This document shows positions 18,326-27,718 of a stretch of 64,000 nt of DNA, one piece after another. The translations under genes and the position numbers were made by a program. This stretch comes from Daejeonella sp. (GTDB lineage: Bacteria; Bacteroidota; Bacteroidia; Sphingobacteriales; Sphingobacteriaceae). Location: NCBI RefSeq assembly GCF_017495225.1, contig NZ_JAFEIG010000007.1:124001-188000 (forward strand). The letters run 5' to 3'. The notes beneath the pieces were generated by a model, which was not told the DNA's origin, did no database searches, and saw only the letters and a program-made list of their open reading frames with translations. Numbering within the stretch: position 1 is the first letter of the stretch; the number at the start of each line of letters is the position of its first letter.

Positions 18326-19369
18326 TTAAGACCTTATTAAAGAAGCTCTTTCAAACATAGAATCAATACTTACGGGTGCTCCACCTCTTTTTTTACTCTC
18401 ATCTGCTGCTTCCATAAAAGCACAAATTTCTAAAGTTTCGGATGCGCTAACTGGTACAATTCCCGTTTTAAAAAAATCTGTAATTTGTGCAAGAAGCGGA
18501 TTATAACCCTCATAATCACCAATTTGGGCTATTCCCTTCTCTGCAAAGACAGTCCCGCCATAGCCCGATTTACCACTGCGCGTTCCCCGAAATGTTCCTA
18601 TACGACCATCACGCCAAGTACCTGTAACTATTTCTGTATCAGCAGTGCTTACCCGCACTACCTCCTTACAAGCGGTCCCCATTAATGTAAATAGTGATTC
18701 AACACCATGAATACCGTACCAAAATAAATCAGGATGCGTACTTTCAACAACACAAGGACTATAGGTATCTGCACCTAGAATTTTACCTAATTTTCCAGCG
18801 GCCAGCGACTGAGCGCCAGAGGTATATCTTAAAGAAGAAGAAGAAAAAACACTAACATTTGCCTTTTTTGCGGCAGTAAAAATCGCAGCAGCATCTTTAA
18901 GTGAAGCCGCAATTGGTTTATCGATAAAGAATCGTTTCCCAGATTTGATAACTTCCAAAGCTTGTTCAAGATGCATACGGCCATCATTCGTTTCTAAGAG
19001 TACAAAATCAACCTTCTTTAATAAATCAGCAATAGAATCTGTTATCTCCACCCCCAAATTTTTCATTTCAAGAGTATAAGGCGCGATTCTATCATAGCTG
19101 CTTTTTATTTCTTTACTCCCATAAGGATAGGCCGCTACAACCTTAAAACCACTAAATTCTGGTCCCGCAGCCGGATTATTAAGAGCTTTAGTAAAGGCAA
19201 TGCTATGCGAAGTATCCAATCCGATAATGCCTACACGAGTACCTTCAGCTAAATTGCCTTTCCATTTAGGATATACACTTTCAGCAAATCCTTGAACACC
19301 TAATCCCATACCCGCTACCGCTATAGCGGAGCTTTTTATAAAAAATCTGCGGTTTTGATTTGATTTCAT
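18326..19369 (-). CDS. TAT-exported Gfo/Idh/MocA-family oxidoreductase
   Basis: A 347-residue protein with a twin-arginine leader NRRFFIKS and a hydrophobic region through ~residue 30. GIIGLDTSHSIAFTKAL stands in place of a standard GxGxxG loop, and RFFIDKPIAAS carries the EKP-type lysine as DKP. It is shorter than the other two oxidoreductases of this run. It lies between the ExuT-like carrier (85 bases upstream) and the next Gfo/Idh gene (53 bases downstream). The unusual nucleotide loop leaves cofactor use uncertain. Confidence 0.76.
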   Translation of the reverse strand: MKSNQNRRFFIKSSAIAVAGMGLGVQGFAESVYPKWKGNLAEGTRVGIIGLDTSHSIAFTKALNNPAAGPEFSGFKVVAAYPYGSKEIKSSYDRIAPYTLEMKNLGVEITDSIADLLKKVDFVLLETNDGRMHLEQALEVIKSGKRFFIDKPIAASLKDAAAIFTAAKKANVSVFSSSSLRYTSGAQSLAAGKLGKILGADTYSPCVVESTHPDLFWYGIHGVESLFTLMGTACKEVVRVSTADTEIVTGTWRDGRIGTFRGTRSGKSGYGGTVFAEKGIAQIGDYEGYNPLLAQITDFFKTGIVPVSASETLEICAFMEAADESKKRGGAPVSIDSMFERASLIRS

Positions 19370-19453
19370 ATTTGATAGAAAATCGATTAATATATTAAAT
19401 AGTTAATTTACAGCATTTTAGCGTAAGAAATAAAAATATTTTAAACTACAAGA

Positions 19454-20788
19454 CTATTTTTTAGGCGCATGGATAGGAGTCATTTTAGGCGCTAGAACCC
19501 TAAACATTAAAAACCAAGCAATTAAATAAGCTGTTCCGCAGAATAAGAAAAGAATATAATAACCGGTTTGAACATCATTCTGAGCTTTATAATAATCGAG
19601 CAAGGCACCTGCTGTTTTTGCCACGGTAATACTTCCAAAGCCACCCACCATACCTCCAATTCCGATTACAGCACCGATAGATTTTTTAGGGAACATATCA
19701 GAAACGGTAGTTAAAATATTTGCAGACCATGCTTGGTGAGCTGCCATGGCTACCCCAATAATAAATACAGCGTACCACATATTGTATGAACCTGCAGCTT
19801 GTGAAAACATGACCAAAATAGGGAATACAGCGTAAATTAGCATAGAAGTTTTTCTAGACCTTACCATATCCCAGCCTTTAGTATTTGTAAACCACATAGG
19901 AAGCCATCCACCAGCAACGCTACCTACACCTGCCATCATATACACAACGGCAACAGGGAAGCTGATTTCCAATCCAACCAATTTATATTCAGAGATTAAA
20001 AAAGCAGGTAGCCAGAAGAGGAAAAACCACCAAACGCCATCCGATAAAAATTTACCAACAGCAAAAGCCCATGTTTGTTTGTAGGTTAGCAATTTACTCC
20101 ATGGAATATCCTCCTCAGAGTTACTTCCATCGGCTTTCTCAAAATCAGCGTCACTTTGAATATGTTCAAGCTCTGCGGCATTAACCAATTTATGTTTAGA
20201 GGGCGCACGATATAATAAAAACCAAAAAATAAGCCAAACAAAACCTACAGCACCCGTAGCAATGAATGCCATTTGCCAGCTGTAGGTCAAAGCAAGCCAT
20301 GGGACGATTAAAGGGGCAATTACAGCTCCGATATTAGTCCCGCTATTAAAAATGCCTGTAGCGAAGGCTCTTTCCTTTTTAGGAAACCATTCGGCGACCA
20401 CTTTAATAGCTGCAGGGAAGTTACCCGCTTCTGTAACACCTAAAAAAGCCCTAGCTACACCGAAGCCAAAAGTTGAGCTAGCAAAAGCATGCATGATAGA
20501 AGCAATACTCCAAAGAACTAATGAAATAGCATAGCCTAATTTACTACCAATTTTATCAATGACACTTCCCACACCCAGCATACCGAATGCATAGGCCAAT
20601 TGAAATGCAGCAACAATATTTGAATAATCTGATTCGCTCCAATCAAATTCTTTTTCAAGTGTAGGCTTCAGAAGACTAATTACCTGCCTATCAAGATAAT
20701 TGATTGTGGTAGCGAAAAAAACGAGTGCACAGATGGTCCAACGATAATTTGTCATTGGTTGTGGATTTGTTAAAATAGGCTTTTTCAA
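19454..20788 (-). CDS. MFS transporter, ExuT/ACS hexuronate-type
   Basis: A 444-residue, 12-helix inner-membrane carrier. The first-helix region TINYLDRQVISLLKP and RAFLGVTEAGNFPAAIKVVAEWFPKKERAFATGIF (written here only as a guide: residues ~113-147) match anion:cation symporters of the ExuT/GudP group, which import hexuronates with protons. Translation may begin at the methionine at residue 12. It lies 20 bases downstream of uxaC, strong context for glucuronate/galacturonate uptake. Confidence 0.85.
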   Translation of the reverse strand: MKKPILTNPQPMTNYRWTICALVFFATTINYLDRQVISLLKPTLEKEFDWSESDYSNIVAAFQLAYAFGMLGVGSVIDKIGSKLGYAISLVLWSIASIMHAFASSTFGFGVARAFLGVTEAGNFPAAIKVVAEWFPKKERAFATGIFNSGTNIGAVIAPLIVPWLALTYSWQMAFIATGAVGFVWLIFWFLLYRAPSKHKLVNAAELEHIQSDADFEKADGSNSEEDIPWSKLLTYKQTWAFAVGKFLSDGVWWFFLFWLPAFLISEYKLVGLEISFPVAVVYMMAGVGSVAGGWLPMWFTNTKGWDMVRSRKTSMLIYAVFPILVMFSQAAGSYNMWYAVFIIGVAMAAHQAWSANILTTVSDMFPKKSIGAVIGIGGMVGGFGSITVAKTAGALLDYYKAQNDVQTGYYILFLFCGTAYLIAWFLMFRVLAPKMTPIHAPKK

Positions 20789-20808
20789 ATCATTAAGTAT
20801 TATCGTGA

Positions 20809-22209
20809 TTAAGAATTAAAATATTTCTTAGCGTTAAAGTAGCAAATATTTTCAACCATTTTTCCAAGCCATTCAATATCATTTGGAAGCTCCCCATTTT
20901 CAACATCATGGCCAATAAGATTACAGAGGATTCTTCTAAAATATTCATGCCTTGGATAAGATAAGAAACTTCTAGAATCTGTTATCATTCCCACAAATCG
21001 ACCCAATAAACCCATATTTGATAGTGCATTGAGCTGATTGATCATTCCCATTTTTTGATCAAGGAACCACCAAGCTGCTCCAAATTGCATTTTTCCGGCT
21101 ATAGTACCATCATTAAAATTACCAACCATTGTGGCAAGCATTTCATTATCTGCGGGATTAAGGTTATAAAGGATGGTTTTAGCTAATCTGTCAGAAGAAT
21201 CAAGCTTATTTAAAAATTTTGATAAATTTTTGGCTTGCGAGAAATCACCGATAGAGTCGAAACCTGTATCGGGTCCTAATTGACTTAAAAGTCTTGAGTT
21301 ATTATTCCTTAAAGCACCAAGATGATATTGCTGTACCCAGCCTTTTTCATGATCCCAATGAGCAAGATTAATTAGCATGCAGGACTTAAACTTTATTAAT
21401 TCAGTAGGATTTAGGCTATGGCAACCTAAAATCTTTTGAAAGATCAACTCTAATTCGCAATCATTATATTCTTCACAATACATTTGCTCTAGCCCGTGAT
21501 CAGAAACGGTACAGCCCATTTCGGCAAAAAAATCGTGGCGGGTTTTAAGCGCTTGGAGATAGCTTTTGAAATTATCAATTGGTAAATCTGTTAATATACT
21601 TAGCTTCTGGATATATGCCTGAAGAGCTAATACATCTTCAGCATTCATGGCCTTATCGGGGCGGAAGGAAGGTAAAACTTTAGTTGAAAAACCATCCATT
21701 TTAATTTTTTGATGAGAAAGCAAATCGTCTAATGGATCATCTGTTGTACCAATGCTTTCGACATTCATTTTTTGAATGAGTCGCCGAACAGAATATTCGG
21801 GAGTTTGAAGTTTAGCGGAGCATTCATCATATATTTTTTTTGCGGTAGCTGGAGATAAAATATCATACACATCAAAATATCGTTGAAGTTCGAGGTGTGT
21901 CCAGTGGTATAGTGGGTTTCTTAAGGTGTATGGGACTGTTTCGGCCCACTTTTCAAATTTTTCAAAATCAGAAGCATTACCAGTAATGTATTTTTCATCA
22001 ATACCATTGGCACGCATTGCACGCCATTTATAATGGTCGCCATAGAGCCAAATCTGAGTCAGGTTTTCAAAATTTGCATCCTCAGCAATTTGATCTGCTG
22101 ATAAATGACAATGATAATCGATAATTGGCAATTTGGCGGCAAAATTGTGATAAAGCATTTTTGCCGTACTCGATTCTAATAAAAACTCCTGATCTAAAAA
22201 TTTCTTCAT
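20809..22209 (-). CDS. uxaC: Glucuronate isomerase (uronate isomerase)
   Basis: Isomerises D-glucuronate to D-fructuronate and D-galacturonate to D-tagaturonate, the entry step of hexuronate catabolism. The 466-residue TIM-barrel protein has the N-terminal metal motif IDYHCHLSADQIAED, then IWLYGDHYKWRAMRANG and NPLYHWTHLELQRYF, with GRFVGMITDSRSFLSYPRHEYFRRI (residues ~406-430) near the end. It leads the uronate operon. Neither UxuA/UxaA nor UxuB/UxaB is in the window; the adjacent Gfo/Idh enzymes might fill a reductase role, but that is inference. Confidence 0.95.
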   Translation of the reverse strand: MKKFLDQEFLLESSTAKMLYHNFAAKLPIIDYHCHLSADQIAEDANFENLTQIWLYGDHYKWRAMRANGIDEKYITGNASDFEKFEKWAETVPYTLRNPLYHWTHLELQRYFDVYDILSPATAKKIYDECSAKLQTPEYSVRRLIQKMNVESIGTTDDPLDDLLSHQKIKMDGFSTKVLPSFRPDKAMNAEDVLALQAYIQKLSILTDLPIDNFKSYLQALKTRHDFFAEMGCTVSDHGLEQMYCEEYNDCELELIFQKILGCHSLNPTELIKFKSCMLINLAHWDHEKGWVQQYHLGALRNNNSRLLSQLGPDTGFDSIGDFSQAKNLSKFLNKLDSSDRLAKTILYNLNPADNEMLATMVGNFNDGTIAGKMQFGAAWWFLDQKMGMINQLNALSNMGLLGRFVGMITDSRSFLSYPRHEYFRRILCNLIGHDVENGELPNDIEWLGKMVENICYFNAKKYFNS

Positions 22210-22428
22210 TTGATTATGCTACTCTATTTTATTGATGTTGATTAAATCCATTTTAATAAATTATTACTATAGAAACCAATTTAACTGGCTAAAAATAAAT
22301 GGACGATTGTTTATCGTTCATTTTATGAATTTATACATAATTGATTAAAAAAATGCATTCTAATTAATTCTATTTGTTACATAAAACAAAATGATAATGT
22401 GACAGTTATTTAGGGTATACTTTCATGT

Positions 22429-23442
22429 ATGAACTCGCTAGCAATTTTAATTATTGGATTTGCATTATGTGCTGCTTTGATTACATACAGTGGGACTCGA
22501 TTATCAAAGTATGGCGATATTATTGCAGAATTAACGGGGATGGGCAAAGCCTGGATGGGCTTAATTTTAATGGCTGCTGTAACATCCCTTCCGGAATTAT
22601 TTACTGGTATTAGCGCAATAATCATAATAGATTCGCCAGATATTGCTGTTGGAGGAATCATGGGAAGTTTATCATTCAACCTACTTATACTAGCTGTTTT
22701 AGATTATTTTGTACCGGGTAAACCCCTTTCATCAGTAGTTACTAAAAGTCATGTTTTAGCAGGCTTTTTTGGTATGATTCTCATTATTACTTCAATAATT
22801 GGAATACTATATGGCGATTTGATGCCTGATTTTGGCTGGTTCAGTACTTTCCCATTTATCCTGATCACAATTTACCTTATAACGATAAGAGTTATCTACG
22901 AGAATGATCATCGATTTTCAACTGGAATAACAAATGATAAAATAGAGTCAAAAAGGGAATATAAGGGAGTTAACTTAAAGGTAGCGATTAGACGATATAT
23001 ATTAAATGCTACTTTAGTGGTAATTGGAGCGTTATTATTACCATATTTTGCCGACAATCTTGCAACGATTACAGAGATGAGTCAATCATTTGTTGCTACT
23101 CTTTTAGTAGCTGCAACAACTTCTCTACCCGAGTTAGTAATTTCGATTGCCGCAGTAAGATTGGGTAATATTGATATGGCAGTAGGAAATTTGTTGGGAA
23201 GCAATATTTTCAACATGCTTATTCTGGCTTTTGATGATTTATTGTACACAAAAGGCAAATTGCTGCTTGAAGGCGATCCAAATCATGCGCTTAGCGGATT
23301 AGTAACCTTGCTGATGACTGCTGTGGTGGGAGTTAGTATACTCATCGAATCACCCAAAAAGAGGTTTGTATTGGGAATTGACGCCATAATAATCATTGCC
23401 TTATATGCCGCTTTAATTTATTCCCTCTACCAATTAGGGTAA
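22429..23442 (+). CDS. Na+/Ca2+ exchanger-family (CaCA) antiporter
   Basis: A 337-residue inner-membrane protein with about ten helices. The two alpha-repeats of the CaCA superfamily are clear: AAVTSLPELFTGISAI (~residues 44-60) and AATTSLPELVISIAAVRLGN with LLGSNIFNMLIL (~residues 227-268). It likely exchanges Ca2+ for Na+ or H+. It diverges from uxaC across 219 bases and ends only 18 bases from the convergent Crp-type regulator gene. An ATG at 22425 is in another frame, so 22429 is the start. Confidence 0.88.
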   Translation: MNSLAILIIGFALCAALITYSGTRLSKYGDIIAELTGMGKAWMGLILMAAVTSLPELFTGISAIIIIDSPDIAVGGIMGSLSFNLLILAVLDYFVPGKPLSSVVTKSHVLAGFFGMILIITSIIGILYGDLMPDFGWFSTFPFILITIYLITIRVIYENDHRFSTGITNDKIESKREYKGVNLKVAIRRYILNATLVVIGALLLPYFADNLATITEMSQSFVATLLVAATTSLPELVISIAAVRLGNIDMAVGNLLGSNIFNMLILAFDDLLYTKGKLLLEGDPNHALSGLVTLLMTAVVGVSILIESPKKRFVLGIDAIIIIALYAALIYSLYQLG

Positions 23443-23460
23443 AATAAGCCAATAACTAAA

Positions 23461-24096
23461 TTAAGAAAATGAGGCAAGCAGTTTAATTTCGTTTCGGTAC
23501 AAAATGATCTTCTGATCGTTTTCAAGTTGCTTTAACAATCTAGAAATAACCACCCTTGAAGTGGCAAGTTCATCGGCAATTAAATTATGTGAAGCTTTAA
23601 TTACACTAGAACCAGTTAGACGTTGCTTTTCCTTCAAATAAGCAATTAATCTTTCATCCAATTTATGAAAAGCAATACTCTCGATAGATTTCAATAGTTC
23701 AATAAAGCGCTCATTGAAGCTACGCATGATATAATTTTTCCAACTCGGATATTTGCATAACCAATCATCCAACTTAAGGTGAGGAATAGCGATAAGTTCT
23801 ACATAATCTTCGGCAATGGCTTTAACCTCACTTTTCTTGGCTTCTAAGCAGCAGCTATATGCCATTGAGCAGCTTTCATTATTAGATAAGTAGTACAAAA
23901 GAATTTCATTGTCTTTTTCATCTAGACGTAAGACTTTCACTGTACCTTTCAAAACTATTGGCATCATACGAACATATTTACCATAGTCCATGATTAAATC
24001 ACCCTCATTAAAAGTTTGAAAAATACCAAACTGCTGTATTTCCTGAATTAATTGAGGTTCAAAAATGCTGTTTAGCTTATCTAAATTAGCGATCAT
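23461..24096 (-). CDS. Crp/Fnr-family regulator with a cysteine cluster
   Basis: A 211-residue transcription factor. Residues ~25-115 form the cyclic-nucleotide-binding-like beta-roll and ~160-205 a winged helix with SHNLIADELATSRVVISRLL as the DNA-reading region. C76, C82 and C83 (ESCSMAYSCC) make a C-x5-CC group in the sensory domain, with C114 further on. Its start overlaps the end of the porin gene, so it is the last gene of the long sulfur operon. It is the likely binder of the GTAAC-N4-GTTAC operators found before that operon and four other promoters, and would then be autoregulated. Persulfide sensing by the cysteines is a hypothesis. Confidence 0.87.
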   Translation of the reverse strand: MIANLDKLNSIFEPQLIQEIQQFGIFQTFNEGDLIMDYGKYVRMMPIVLKGTVKVLRLDEKDNEILLYYLSNNESCSMAYSCCLEAKKSEVKAIAEDYVELIAIPHLKLDDWLCKYPSWKNYIMRSFNERFIELLKSIESIAFHKLDERLIAYLKEKQRLTGSSVIKASHNLIADELATSRVVISRLLKQLENDQKIILYRNEIKLLASFS

Positions 24097-25526
24097 TAGA
24101 AATGAAAATTTAAAACAAAATTAGACTGAAACATATTGACTTTATTAATCACCATTTTACTATTTCCATAGGTTTCGCCAGCGTTAATTTTTGCTACCAG
24201 AAGTAGCTGAGCTTCGAGACCTTTTAATCCTTTATCAAAGGTATATCTAAAATCGGTATTTATTTGTGAATATGAAGGAAATCCATATTTATTTAAAGCA
24301 AAATTTTTAACATCAGGTAATTTATAGTATCCAGCAGCAATAGATGTTTTAAATCTTGTTTGAGGCACTTTATAATCGATTTTGGCCATTATTGCGTGTA
24401 AATCGCCAAATCCTTCATTTCGCTCACGGGGTAAAAAGGTAAAGAAAGGATCACGACCCCACTCGCGAGGCAGCAAATAACGACCTTTCTCAGTAATACG
24501 ATTATAGTTTAGAGAAGTCTCCCAGTTTGTACTTTTCAAACCAATTTTAGCGCCAAAAACCAAAGATTTTCCATTTTTCACAAAATAGCTTTCAGATTGA
24601 TGATGATTACCCCCATCATTTATAGCATCTTGCTTAATAACTTGCCCAGCTAAAATTAAATTTGATTTATCATTAAGAGGGAGCGTATAATCAGACTGAA
24701 GCATAGCTGTATTAAACACATTTTGAGTGTACATATTCCAAAACTGAAGCTTCAAATGTTTTGTTAGACTACTTTTTAGAGCTAATAAAGCAACCCCCTT
24801 ACTTTCAATTTTATTGGCATATTGAGATGGTGTACCATCTGGATTCAAGCCTGTTGAATAAAGTCCAATAGTTTCTCCTACAGGATACCATTCAGTTGTA
24901 CTTCGCGGGGAAATAGAATAAATCCAACCTCCTTCAACTTTAAGACCTTTAATTTCGTTCAGTTCTGCCCAAACACCATCTACTCCCGTAGGCCTCATTC
25001 TTCCATCTTGAAGATTGATGAATGGGGTATTTAATATCTGGCGACCAAAAATCAAGGATGATTCCTTAAAATTATATTTAAGATAAAACTCTTCTAGGCG
25101 GTCAATATCCGATTTGTTATTGGCATCTTCAATGTCAAATAAACCTATTTCATAACGGTTAAACTGTCCACTTTGCGGGTCAGGTTTGGTCATATCTGAA
25201 GATCCAATATTAAAGATATAGAAACCACTCACGGCAAATTGAAAATTATGAAATTGTGCTGTTTCAAACCTTAAACCACCACCAGCTGCATTAGCATAAT
25301 AATCGGTTAAATTACCTTCATTAATAGTATTCATAAAGAAATACCTGAAATGACCTTGAACATTACCACCCTTAAAAGCACCAAGGATAGAGCTACTATC
25401 GACTGAATTTGTAGATTTACCTTTATACATTTCAGGACGTTCATTCACGTCTTGATGTTGTGCTTTTACTTCACTAAAAGTAGAAAAAAGAAGGCATAGC
25501 AATGCCAGATAGAAAAATGATTTCAT
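24096..25526 (-). CDS. OprD-like outer-membrane porin
   Basis: A 476-residue exported beta-barrel protein: signal peptide through ~residue 22 (EVKAQ), alternating hydrophobic strands and a C-terminal aromatic FVLNFHF. The stretch LIFGRQILNTPFINLQDGRMRP is the clearest OprD-family resemblance. Position in the sulfur operon, between a secreted DsrE protein and the regulator, suggests passage of a small anion such as thiosulfate or tetrathionate across the outer membrane. Substrate is inferred from context only. Confidence 0.68.
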   Translation of the reverse strand: MKSFFYLALLCLLFSTFSEVKAQHQDVNERPEMYKGKSTNSVDSSSILGAFKGGNVQGHFRYFFMNTINEGNLTDYYANAAGGGLRFETAQFHNFQFAVSGFYIFNIGSSDMTKPDPQSGQFNRYEIGLFDIEDANNKSDIDRLEEFYLKYNFKESSLIFGRQILNTPFINLQDGRMRPTGVDGVWAELNEIKGLKVEGGWIYSISPRSTTEWYPVGETIGLYSTGLNPDGTPSQYANKIESKGVALLALKSSLTKHLKLQFWNMYTQNVFNTAMLQSDYTLPLNDKSNLILAGQVIKQDAINDGGNHHQSESYFVKNGKSLVFGAKIGLKSTNWETSLNYNRITEKGRYLLPREWGRDPFFTFLPRERNEGFGDLHAIMAKIDYKVPQTRFKTSIAAGYYKLPDVKNFALNKYGFPSYSQINTDFRYTFDKGLKGLEAQLLLVAKINAGETYGNSKMVINKVNMFQSNFVLNFHF

Positions 25527-25561
25527 TTAAATTGATTTAATTAAGAAGGTAGAATTCGGAC

Positions 25562-25996
25562 TTATAATTTAATATAGCTCCATCCCTCTTGTTGTTTTTT
25601 CGCAATTTCCAGAACCCCAGAGATAACTGTTCCGGCGCCATCTACTAACTGGTCTTTAGTGACACCTCGTTTTTTCATAGCAAATTCACAGGCGAGGAAA
25701 CTTACACCCTTATCGGCATACATTTTTATCTCATCCTGCACTACACTATTCTTTTTCACCAACATATTTAAACCTCCACTATGGCAAACTACTTCAAATT
25801 TGGTATCTGGTGCTACACTCCAATAGTTCTTCAATTGACTCATCAAATTTTGATGTATTAAGGTATCTGCGGAAGTCAATTGGAAAACAATTTTAAGTCC
25901 TTTATAACTATCAGCAGACTTACGATTATTTTTAGTTTGTGCACTCAATCCAGTTGAAAAAACAAAAAGTAGAGCTAGAAGAAGAATTTTTTTCAT
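25562..25996 (-). CDS. Secreted DsrE-family sulfur-relay-like protein
   Basis: A 144-residue protein with a clear signal peptide (residues 1-19, GLSAQ) followed by a DsrE/DsrF-type fold. Two cysteines are placed as in the family: C71 in VVCHSGGLNML and C103 in FLACEFAMKKRGV. The family includes cytoplasmic persulfide carriers; here the protein should be periplasmic. It lies 11 bases behind the SoxB-like gene and 35 bases before the porin gene. It could carry or bind sulfane sulfur for the SoxB/TsdA-like enzymes, which is a hypothesis. Confidence 0.78.
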   Translation of the reverse strand: MKKILLLALLFVFSTGLSAQTKNNRKSADSYKGLKIVFQLTSADTLIHQNLMSQLKNYWSVAPDTKFEVVCHSGGLNMLVKKNSVVQDEIKMYADKGVSFLACEFAMKKRGVTKDQLVDGAGTVISGVLEIAKKQQEGWSYIKL

Positions 25997-26007
25997 GTCA
26001 ATAAAAA

Positions 26008-27696
26008 TTAGTGAAATTTATAATCTACTCCAGTAACCTGTGTAAGCAATTTTTGCGGAGCATCTAGTACTTTCGCAGACATTGGTGGCTCAGGAGTTAC
26101 CGGTGAATTTACCTTTAAATACTCTTTTAACACAGAGTGTAATGTAAAAGGTGTATTACTTGCATTAGAAACACCTCTCATTCTGCATAGCATATCTAAG
26201 GGATCACCTTCACGCTCACATGCACAGATACGGTATACTTTGCTCATATCCAGAGGCTTACCATTCACTTCTACACTTTGCACACGCTTACCGTTCTGAG
26301 CAAAAGCATTGAAACTTATTTTCATGCCCTTAAATTTAATTACCCAACCGCCTAAGCGTTGAGAAGCATCCTCAGCAAAAACATTGTTCAACTCTCTCTC
26401 CAGCCAGTCTGTAATTTGCTTACCGTTCACAGAGCCAGTTCTTACCACGCTATCTACTGGCAACATATCAAAGATGTAGCCATTAGTAATTGGAATATTT
26501 CCTGTTTCGTCGGGGGTAGCGTTTGGCGGACAGAATCTAAAACCATTTGAAAGAACTATATCAGCCTCTTTAATTTTCCATTTCAAAGCATCCAAAATTA
26601 GCGTATCAATGGTATTTTCGATTACAAAATAACGGTAAAGAGGAATAGTACTATATCCAGCGATGGTATTGATATCACCTTCAAAAGGGACTTCATTTTC
26701 TTTTATCAGGCGACTAATATTTTTATCCGCTTTATATTTTTTTGAATCAATTTCAACTAGAGTATAATCGTCTTGAACAACCTTGCCATCTTTAATTTTG
26801 AGTTCAAGTTTCCCAACAAAAGAACCAAATGCACCAGGTTCAACTACTTTAGAATATTTACATTGTATTGGTTTGCGAACACGTTCATGCGTATCACCGC
26901 CCAAGATATAATCAACACCTTCACACTCTGGAAGATTAGCAATATGAATTTGTTGAGAAAGACCCAAATGAGATAACATGAACACATAAGCACATTGCTC
27001 TTGGTTACGTAAAACATCTACATAATGGGCTAAATTTTCTTCCGGCTTAGTATAAATTATGCCTTTACTATAGCTTGGCGATTGTCTTACAGGCACCAAG
27101 GGGTCGGTATAGCCAATAAAGCCGATTTTTACACCCTTCACATTCCAGATATGATAAGGTTGAAAAATCAACTCACCTCTTTTACCATCACCAAGATCAT
27201 GGTACATATTAGCACAAACTTTAGGCGCATTTAAGGAGCCTAATAAGGTTTGCATTGCTTTTTTATAGTAGATAACCTCCCAATTACCCGGAAGATAAAG
27301 ATCGTAGCCAAGCTCATTTAATACAGGAATCATGGCTTTACCACTTGTTTTTACTGAAAGCTCACTGCCTTGAAACATATCACCTGTATCAATGATGAAT
27401 GTATCTGGATTATTTTTCTTTTCTTTTTTCAGATAGGTGGCAAGATGAGCATAGCCGCCTGTTTTACGAAAAACAGATTGTTCATTTTCCCAAAATAGTT
27501 CATCATGTGGATGAACCTGGCAATGAACATCTGTAGTTTGTAGAATGGAAATGGTAAACTCCGATTCATTTGCACTATCAACTGGAGTTTCAGAAAGCTC
27601 ATTAGCTATTGAAGTAATTGGGTTTGAAGTAAAAATAGCTGCCCCTGCACCCATTGCACCAACTTTCTTTAAAAATCCTCTTCTATTATTTTCCAT
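26008..27696 (-). CDS. SoxB-like periplasmic metallohydrolase (5'-nucleotidase family)
   Basis: A 562-residue protein with a twin-arginine leader NNRRGFLKK (residues 3-11). The calcineurin-type metallophosphatase domain has TTDVH (54-58), GDMFQGS (105-111), GNWEV (137-141), SHLGL (near 244) and GGDTHERV (near 268), then a 5'-nucleotidase C-terminal domain (SNGFRF, about 386-391). GNWE in place of the GNHE of ordinary nucleotidases is the SoxB signature (GHWE in classical SoxB). SoxB cleaves sulfate from SoxYZ-bound thiosulfate. No SoxYZ, SoxXA or SoxCD gene is in the window, so either a carrier is elsewhere or this protein uses another partner. Confidence 0.8.
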   Translation of the reverse strand: MENNRRGFLKKVGAMGAGAAIFTSNPITSIANELSETPVDSANESEFTISILQTTDVHCQVHPHDELFWENEQSVFRKTGGYAHLATYLKKEKKNNPDTFIIDTGDMFQGSELSVKTSGKAMIPVLNELGYDLYLPGNWEVIYYKKAMQTLLGSLNAPKVCANMYHDLGDGKRGELIFQPYHIWNVKGVKIGFIGYTDPLVPVRQSPSYSKGIIYTKPEENLAHYVDVLRNQEQCAYVFMLSHLGLSQQIHIANLPECEGVDYILGGDTHERVRKPIQCKYSKVVEPGAFGSFVGKLELKIKDGKVVQDDYTLVEIDSKKYKADKNISRLIKENEVPFEGDINTIAGYSTIPLYRYFVIENTIDTLILDALKWKIKEADIVLSNGFRFCPPNATPDETGNIPITNGYIFDMLPVDSVVRTGSVNGKQITDWLERELNNVFAEDASQRLGGWVIKFKGMKISFNAFAQNGKRVQSVEVNGKPLDMSKVYRICACEREGDPLDMLCRMRGVSNASNTPFTLHSVLKEYLKVNSPVTPEPPMSAKVLDAPQKLLTQVTGVDYKFH

Positions 27697-27718
27697 AAGT
27701 TAATTTTTCAGTCAGAAT

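Noticed and set aside
22370..22385. TTTGTTACATAA upstream of the Ca2+ exchanger as an operator
   Set aside because: Only the right half-site is present; no matching left half.
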